DNA of 64,000 nucleotides from assembly GCF_000426665.1 (NCBI RefSeq), contig NZ_AUFU01000003.1, positions 62,001 to 126,000 of the forward strand, written 5' to 3'. Source of the stretch: Centipeda artemidis DSM 19719. GTDB lineage: Bacteria; Bacillota; Negativicutes; Selenomonadales; Selenomonadaceae. Shown in pieces: positions 59,567 through 64,000 of the stretch. Below the pieces are notes generated by a model, which worked only from the letters and a program-made list of their open reading frames with translations, was not told the DNA's origin and did not search any database. How positions within the stretch are numbered: the stretch's first letter is position 1; each line of letters begins with the position of its first letter. The translations under genes and the position numbers were made by a program.

Positions 59567-60318
59567 TCCAAATACCTCGTGACAAAAGTACGCAGTTCTT
59601 CCCGCAGGAACGTGATGTTGGTCTGGAACGGTGAGACACTCGGCACAAATTTCAGCGGATTGAGGTGCGGATGTGCAGGCACCCAAAAATCTGACGGATA
59701 TGGCGTTACCTCGATGCCCAATTTTTCAAAGTTCAGTACGGCGCGCGGCAGATGAAACGCCGAGGTCACGAGGATCGGGTGCGTAAAGCCTTCTCTGTGC
59801 AGGATCTCAGCCGAATACCGCGCGTTCTGTCCCGTCGTCAGGCTCTCGGACTCCGTGTATATTTGTTCCTCCGGCACACCGAGCGAGATGAGCACGCGCC
59901 GTGCGATCTCCGCCTCCGTACCTGTGTCCTTGAATACTTGACCGCCCGAGAGAAGAATCGGCAATCCATAAAGCCGATGCAGACGCACGGCGGTGAGCAG
60001 ACGCGACGCAGGACTCGGCGCAAGCATCCCCTCCCCATCCACATCCTGCACGCCGCCGATCGCCCCGCCGCCAAGCATGATGATGACGTCGCCCTGCGGG
60101 TGCTCCGGCACCGGATACGTCCGCTCGAGACTCCCCATGAAGAGATCGGCGACCGCCCCCGTCGTGAGGAGATAAAATACGGCGGCAATCGCGGCGAGAA
60201 TCCCCGCGGCTGCTTTCACCTGCCGCCGCCATAGATACACGACAATCGCGGCGAGCGCAAGGATGAAGATGCCCGGCGGCAGAATCCACGCCGCACCAAA
60301 TTTCAAAACGTAAATCAT
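59563..60318 (-). CDS. YdcF family (DUF218) membrane protein
   Basis: About 251 residues. Two N-terminal membrane spans (GIFILALAAIVVYLW and AAGILAAIAAVFYLL), then a DUF218 domain: VIIMLGGGAIGG near 79, ASRLLTAVRLHRLYGLPILL then SGGQ near 110-133, ESLTTGQNARYSAEIL and VTSAFHLPRAVLNFEKLG. ElyC/SanA/YdcF proteins affect envelope integrity, with unknown chemistry. The start is the ATG at 60318 (GGAGGTG 12 bases ahead) or 60339. Confidence 0.85.
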   Translation of the reverse strand: MIYVLKFGAAWILPPGIFILALAAIVVYLWRRQVKAAAGILAAIAAVFYLLTTGAVADLFMGSLERTYPVPEHPQGDVIIMLGGGAIGGVQDVDGEGMLAPSPASRLLTAVRLHRLYGLPILLSGGQVFKDTGTEAEIARRVLISLGVPEEQIYTESESLTTGQNARYSAEILHREGFTHPILVTSAFHLPRAVLNFEKLGIEVTPYPSDFWVPAHPHLNPLKFVPSVSPFQTNITFLREELRTFVTRYLE

Positions 60319-60439
60319 AAAAGGAAAACGCACCTCCATCGCGAATATTTAGAAGATATAGGGAGCGTATATTCTTTTTGTAAATATGCCTCTTCCATTT
60401 TATCAAACTCTGTGGAAAAAGAAAAGGAGAGACCTGCAC

Positions 60440-60784
60440 ATGGCGATTACACAGCATGAACACATCGATGCCGAGAACCGTTTTGGCGGGAGCGGCACCA
60501 TCCATATCGAAAAGATCCTCTCCCCTGCCGAGCTGGACGGCAAATGTGCAATGTATGCGCGCGTCACCATCCCGCCGCATGCATCAATGGGCGTCCACCG
60601 GCATGAGGGTAATACGGAAACGTACCACATCCTCTCAGGACGTGCCCGCTATAACGACAACGGAAAGGAAATCGAGATCGGCCCGGGGACGACGACGTTC
60701 TGCGGCGACGGCGAGGTACACGCTATCGAGAACATATCGGATACTGAGGATCTCGTTTTTATGGCGCTGATCATCAATAAGTAA
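60440..60784 (+). CDS. Cupin domain protein
   Basis: 114 residues from MAITQHEHIDAENRFGGSG. Cupin motif 1 HRHEGNTETYHILSGRA near 54-70 with metal-ligand His and Glu, motif 2 GDGEVHAIENISD near 93-105. Single-domain cupin; substrate unknown. AGGAGAG eight bases ahead sets the ATG. Monocistronic between two minus-strand units. Confidence 0.9.
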   Translation: MAITQHEHIDAENRFGGSGTIHIEKILSPAELDGKCAMYARVTIPPHASMGVHRHEGNTETYHILSGRARYNDNGKEIEIGPGTTTFCGDGEVHAIENISDTEDLVFMALIINK

Positions 60785-60803
60785 ATATTTGTACACAAAC
60801 GAA

Positions 60804-60840
60804 GAAGCCGCACCCGATAAAGATGCGGCTCTTTTATTTG
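60804..60840 (+). terminator. Terminator after the cupin gene
   Basis: AGCCGCA pairs with TGCGGCT around an 11-base loop, then CTTTTATTTG. The reverse direction also has a T-rich tail (TTCTTCGTTTG) and may serve the gene at 60929. Confidence 0.8.
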
Positions 60841-60928
60841 TAATTGAACGTAATGACGCTGCCTTCGCAGCGGCGTCGTGCTGCTGTTCCCTGTAACAAC
60901 GAACGGCGGTATACTGCATCGCTGTTTT

Positions 60929-61540
60929 TCAATACGGAATCGTATCGTCATCCATGGAGCGATGCTCTATCTTCGTAAAATAGTTCACCGACAGATCGAC
61001 CGGCCCGTCCAGCAAGGCGCGCATGAACGCCGTGTAGGAAATCCCTTCGGACTGTACCGCAAAGAGATAGTCGCCAACTGCCCAATGTGCGGCGTAGTTG
61101 GTCGTCATCCCGTTCTCATCTTTGACCTCCGCAATCGACACGGGGACACCGCGCATGGTCACCTTCTTCCACGTTGCGCCATAGATGCCGCTGATATCGT
61201 CATCCTGCATCAGATTGGCGGGCGCCGTGCGCACGAGCAACTTTGCGTTGTCGTTCCGGATGCGTGCATAACGGATATCGATGAGGTCGCCCGCAATGAC
61301 GTAGATATGCTCCGCCTGATAGCCCGTGAGTTCCGACAGTGACAGGGGATAATAGCCCGCCGCCTGCGCCGCCTCTGCAACGGACGGATATTCGACCATC
61401 GGGTTGGGCATACCGTCCATCTCCTGCGCAGACGTATAGGAGCGCGCCTGTGCTGCAGGGACGTTCAGGGGAACGGCGACGAGCACTGCCGCTGCCACGA
61501 GCATCCCGGAAAGAATCTTGAAAGAACGTTTTTTTCGCAT
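60929..61540 (-). CDS. Exported protein of unknown function (DUF4367-like pattern)
   Basis: 203 residues. Signal peptide MRKKRSFKILSGMLVAAAVL ending PAAQA. The mature part has a segment PMVEYPSVAEAAQAAGYYPL and LLVRTAPANLMQDDDISGIY with a later AAHWAVGDYLFAVQSEG, which resembles the layout of DUF4367 domains; I hold this at low confidence. AGAGGAG sets the ATG at 61540. It starts 66 bases after macB in the same direction, so it may be part of that operon. Confidence 0.8.
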   Translation of the reverse strand: MRKKRSFKILSGMLVAAAVLVAVPLNVPAAQARSYTSAQEMDGMPNPMVEYPSVAEAAQAAGYYPLSLSELTGYQAEHIYVIAGDLIDIRYARIRNDNAKLLVRTAPANLMQDDDISGIYGATWKKVTMRGVPVSIAEVKDENGMTTNYAAHWAVGDYLFAVQSEGISYTAFMRALLDGPVDLSVNYFTKIEHRSMDDDTIPY

Positions 61541-61606
61541 AAGATATTCTCCTCTCTTGCATGTCCGCACGGGACACATCACAAAACGAAAACTATATCC
61601 TCCCGC

Positions 61607-62824
61607 TTACTCGTAGCGCAGAGCATCGATGGGATCGAGCCGCGCCGCCTTGCGTGCAGGGTAGATGCCGAAAAAGAGCCCGATGCCGACGGCAAAGCTA
61701 AACGAAACGACGATCGGCAACACTGCTAAGGTCGTCTCAAATCCGCCGAATTTACCGATGATCTCTGAAAGTGATACGCCCATGGCGATACCGATCATGC
61801 CGCCCACGATGCCGATGACCATGGACTCGATCATGAACTGCATAAGGACATTCGACGAGGTCGCCCCTAGCGCCTTGCGGATGCCGATCTCGCGTGTGCG
61901 CTCGGTAACAGAAACCATCATGATGTTCATGATGCCGATGCCGCCGACGAGCAGAGAGATCCCCGCAATCGAGCCGAGCAGCAGCGTGATCATATTTGTG
62001 CTCTCTGTAAAGGACTCCATAAGGCTCGTCATATTGCGCACAGTGAAGTCGTCCTCCGTACCGGTACGTATATGATGCCGCGACCGCAGCAAGGTCTCGA
62101 TCTCGCTCTGTACCTGATCCATGCGCGCCGGGTCGGACACCTGAATATTGATCGACTGCACATGGGTGATCGCAAGCATGCGCTCCTGCGCTGTGGTCAG
62201 CGGAATATAGATCACATCGTCCTGATCCTGCCCCATGGACGACTGTCCCTTCGAAGCGATGAGGCCAATGACCTTAAACGGCTGATTATTGATGCGGATA
62301 TTTTGACCGACCGGATTCTCCGCGCCGAACAGATTCGCGGCGACGGTCGCGCCGATCACGGCGACGCGGCTGCGTTTGCTGAGATCGCTCGCCGTGATGA
62401 AAGAGCCGTTTTCCACCTTGAGCGAGCGAATTTGCATCAGCTCCGGCGTGACTCCCATCACCTCCGTATTCCAGTTGAGGTTGCCGTTGATGACTTGATA
62501 GGAGGTGTTTACCGTCGGCGAAACATAGTCAATGCCCTTGATTTTGGCTGCAATCGCCTTAGCGTCGTCGTATTTGAGGGATTTGCGCGAGCCTGCTGCA
62601 CCGCGGATGCCGCCCTTATTGGTGGAGCCCGGCATAACGATGAGCATATTCGTACCGAGACTGGCAAAGGAGTTCGTCACGCTCGTTCGGACGCCCATGC
62701 CGATAGAGACCATCGCAATGACCGCGCCGACACCGATGATGATACCGAGCATCGTGAGGAGGGAGCGGAGCTTGTTCGCAAGGAGCGCATTCAGCGCCAT
62801 GGCAAAGCATTCCTTAAACAACAT
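61607..62824 (-). CDS. MacB-type ABC transporter permease
   Basis: 405 residues. One N-terminal span ([20 protein letters not shown]), a periplasmic domain of about 220 residues, then three C-terminal spans with [20 protein letters not shown] near 300 and the terminal [16 protein letters not shown]. MacB/FtsX fold; moves substrates from the periplasm outward by mechanotransmission. It overlaps the ATPase end by 11 bases. Confidence 0.93.
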   Translation of the reverse strand: MLFKECFAMALNALLANKLRSLLTMLGIIIGVGAVIAMVSIGMGVRTSVTNSFASLGTNMLIVMPGSTNKGGIRGAAGSRKSLKYDDAKAIAAKIKGIDYVSPTVNTSYQVINGNLNWNTEVMGVTPELMQIRSLKVENGSFITASDLSKRSRVAVIGATVAANLFGAENPVGQNIRINNQPFKVIGLIASKGQSSMGQDQDDVIYIPLTTAQERMLAITHVQSINIQVSDPARMDQVQSEIETLLRSRHHIRTGTEDDFTVRNMTSLMESFTESTNMITLLLGSIAGISLLVGGIGIMNIMMVSVTERTREIGIRKALGATSSNVLMQFMIESMVIGIVGGMIGIAMGVSLSEIIGKFGGFETTLAVLPIVVSFSFAVGIGLFFGIYPARKAARLDPIDALRYE

Positions 62825-63536
62825 CCATCACGACCCCCTTTCCCTCATCGCGCGTGATTTTCCCATCGCGGACAAGGAGCTGGCGGCTCGCGCGCACGGC
62901 GATTTCCGGCTCGTGCGTGACGAGGATAATCGTATGCCCCTTCTCATGCATTGTTTCGAAAATGTCCATGATCTCCTTCGTGGACTTGGTATCAAGGTTG
63001 CCCGTCGGCTCGTCCGCCATGATAATATGCGGTTCGTTGACGAGGGCGCGCGCAATCGCGACGCGCTGCCGCTGCCCGCCTGAGAGTTCGTTCGGCAGAT
63101 GCCCGCCGCGGTCGGCCAGGCCGACGGATGCGAGCACTTCCTGCGCGCGGGCAAGCCGTTCCTTTTTCCCGACCCCCGCGTAGACGAGCGGAAGCGCAAC
63201 ATTCTCGAGCGCCGTAATGCGCGGCAACAAGTTGAAGTTTTGGAAAACAAAGCCGATCTTTTTGTTGCGCGTAACGGCGAGCGCATCGTCGTCGAGCCCC
63301 GCGACCTCATCGCCGTCGAGCCGGTAAGATCCTTCAGTCGGACGGTCAAGACAGCCGAGAATATTCATGAGCGTAGATTTCCCTGAGCCGGAGGGTCCCA
63401 TCAGCGCGGCAAACTCACCGCGCTGAATATCGAGGTCGATGCCGTCGAGCGCCGCGAGCTCCTCCCCGCCGATACGGTAGACCTTACGGATACCGCGCAG
63501 ACGAATAGCCGCGGGGTGTGTTTCTTTGGTCTGCAT
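62814..63536 (-). CDS. MacB/LolD-type ABC transporter ATP-binding protein
   Basis: 240 residues. Walker [10 protein letters not shown] near 47, Q-loop [12 protein letters not shown] near 96, signature LSGGQRQR near 150, Walker [14 protein letters not shown] near 169. Works with the permease downstream. The ATG at 63536 follows GGAGGGAG; an ATG five codons earlier overlaps the adaptor stop and lacks a site. Confidence 0.93.
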   Translation of the reverse strand: MQTKETHPAAIRLRGIRKVYRIGGEELAALDGIDLDIQRGEFAALMGPSGSGKSTLMNILGCLDRPTEGSYRLDGDEVAGLDDDALAVTRNKKIGFVFQNFNLLPRITALENVALPLVYAGVGKKERLARAQEVLASVGLADRGGHLPNELSGGQRQRVAIARALVNEPHIIMADEPTGNLDTKSTKEIMDIFETMHEKGHTIILVTHEPEIAVRASRQLLVRDGKITRDEGKGVVMDVV

Positions 63537-63550
63537 GATCTCCCTCCGCA

Positions 63551-64000
63551 TCAGAATGGCGGCGGCCCGCCGTCCTGCTTCGCGCTGCTTGTCGCCTTAG
63601 CCGTGTAGGTATTGACGACGCGTTCCCCTTCGTCCAATCCCGAAAGGATCTCGACGTACTCGTCACTGTAGATGCCCGTCTCGACGTAGCGCTGCTCCTG
63701 CGTCCCGTCATCCTTCATCACCATGACATAAGAACCGTTTGAATCCGTCTTGAGTGCGGCGAGCGGAACGACGAGCGCGTCCGCTTTGTCCGCCGTATTG
63801 ATCACGACACGTGCGGTCATCGCCGGCAAAAGCATGCTGTCCGGATCGTCCACGTCGAGCGTGACATAGTAATAGATAACGCTCGCGCTCGATGACGAGG
63901 AGCTCGATGAACTCGAGGAGCTTGTATCCCAGCTGTTCGAAACGTCGGTCTGGGAGATCTTCGAGACACGTGCCGTAAATTTTTGATCCGTAAACGCATC
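63551..64000 (-). CDS. MacA-type periplasmic adaptor (partial, start beyond the window)
   Basis: 149 C-terminal residues are visible; the frame is open to the edge. [20 protein letters not shown] and [20 protein letters not shown], then [20 protein letters not shown] match the beta-barrel and membrane-proximal domains of the HlyD/MacA family. A run of 12 serines lies in the middle of the visible part (positions 63880-63915). Forms a tripartite pump with MacB and an outer-membrane channel, which supports a diderm cell. It is the first of the operon genes seen here. Confidence 0.85.
   Translation of the reverse strand, partial: DAFTDQKFTARVSKISQTDVSNSWDTSSSSSSSSSSSSASVIYYYVTLDVDDPDSMLLPAMTARVVINTADKADALVVPLAALKTDSNGSYVMVMKDDGTQEQRYVETGIYSDEYVEILSGLDEGERVVNTYTAKATSSAKQDGGPPPF

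Overview
The window looks like the chromosome of a member of the Selenomonadaceae (Negativicutes), a GC-rich Firmicute lineage that builds an outer membrane. Three things point there. First, Firmicute cell-biology genes (divIVA, sepF, ylmH, sigH, khpA, ylqD, ylxM) occur beside ExbB/ExbD, which are typical of cells with two membranes. Second, fumarase and fumarate reductase lie together (fumAB-frdCAB), which suits a succinate/propionate fermenter. Third, a cobalamin riboswitch controls an exported CbiK chelatase. The genus is inferred from gene content; no database was searched. Almost every gene is housekeeping and coding density is high. There is no CRISPR array, rRNA operon, transposase or prophage. 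One tRNA gene, tRNA-Ser(UGA), is present.

Layout, left to right. 0.2-4.6 kb: tsaE-tsaB-rimI-(WG-repeat exported protein)-tsaD, the tRNA t6A operon, all on the minus strand. 4.7-9.5 kb: glycerate kinase, then ylxM-ffh-rpsP-khpA-ylqD-rimM, the signal recognition particle and ribosome maturation operon. 9.5-14.6 kb: a DUF1858/DUF438/hemerythrin/PAS protein, exbB-exbD, and divergently a stand-alone trpD with a bile-acid-type Na+ symporter. 14.6-19.5 kb: fumA-fumB-frdC-frdA-frdB. 19.7-24.3 kb: murI, a thioesterase, an unknown membrane-anchored protein, a CofE-fold protein, rph, rdgB and yfcE. 24.27-24.56 kb: a gene-poor stretch that I read as a type I toxin-antitoxin locus, with a 21-residue hydrophobic peptide and a convergent antisense RNA. 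24.6-36 kb: brnQ, tRNA-Ser, rpiB-glyA-upp, a zinc/manganese-type ABC transporter, an ABC-2 exporter, a Gfo/Idh oxidoreductase, riboswitch-controlled cbiK, a VWA protein and sigH.

36-49.8 kb: one long minus-strand division/cell-envelope cluster (rodZ, nrdR, radical SAM, pgeF, yggS, sepF, proC, ylmH, divIVA, lspA, rluD, pyrR), an Rrf2-cysteine desulfurase pair under a perfect consensus promoter, dut, and MBL-miaA-hfq. 49.9-58.2 kb: a eukaryote-like IleRS, a convergent pair of cyclic-di-GMP-type signalling proteins (EAL/HDOD and HD-GYP), and an amino-acid ABC transporter operon with an internal attenuator. 58.2-64 kb: MATE efflux, YdcF-like and cupin genes, and a MacAB-type exporter with a small exported protein. 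The MacA-like adaptor runs off the right edge.

Most genes run on the minus strand in tight operons with many four-base ATGA stop/start overlaps. Hairpins with T tracts separate the units. Several operons have near-consensus sigma-70-type promoters that I could place to the base.
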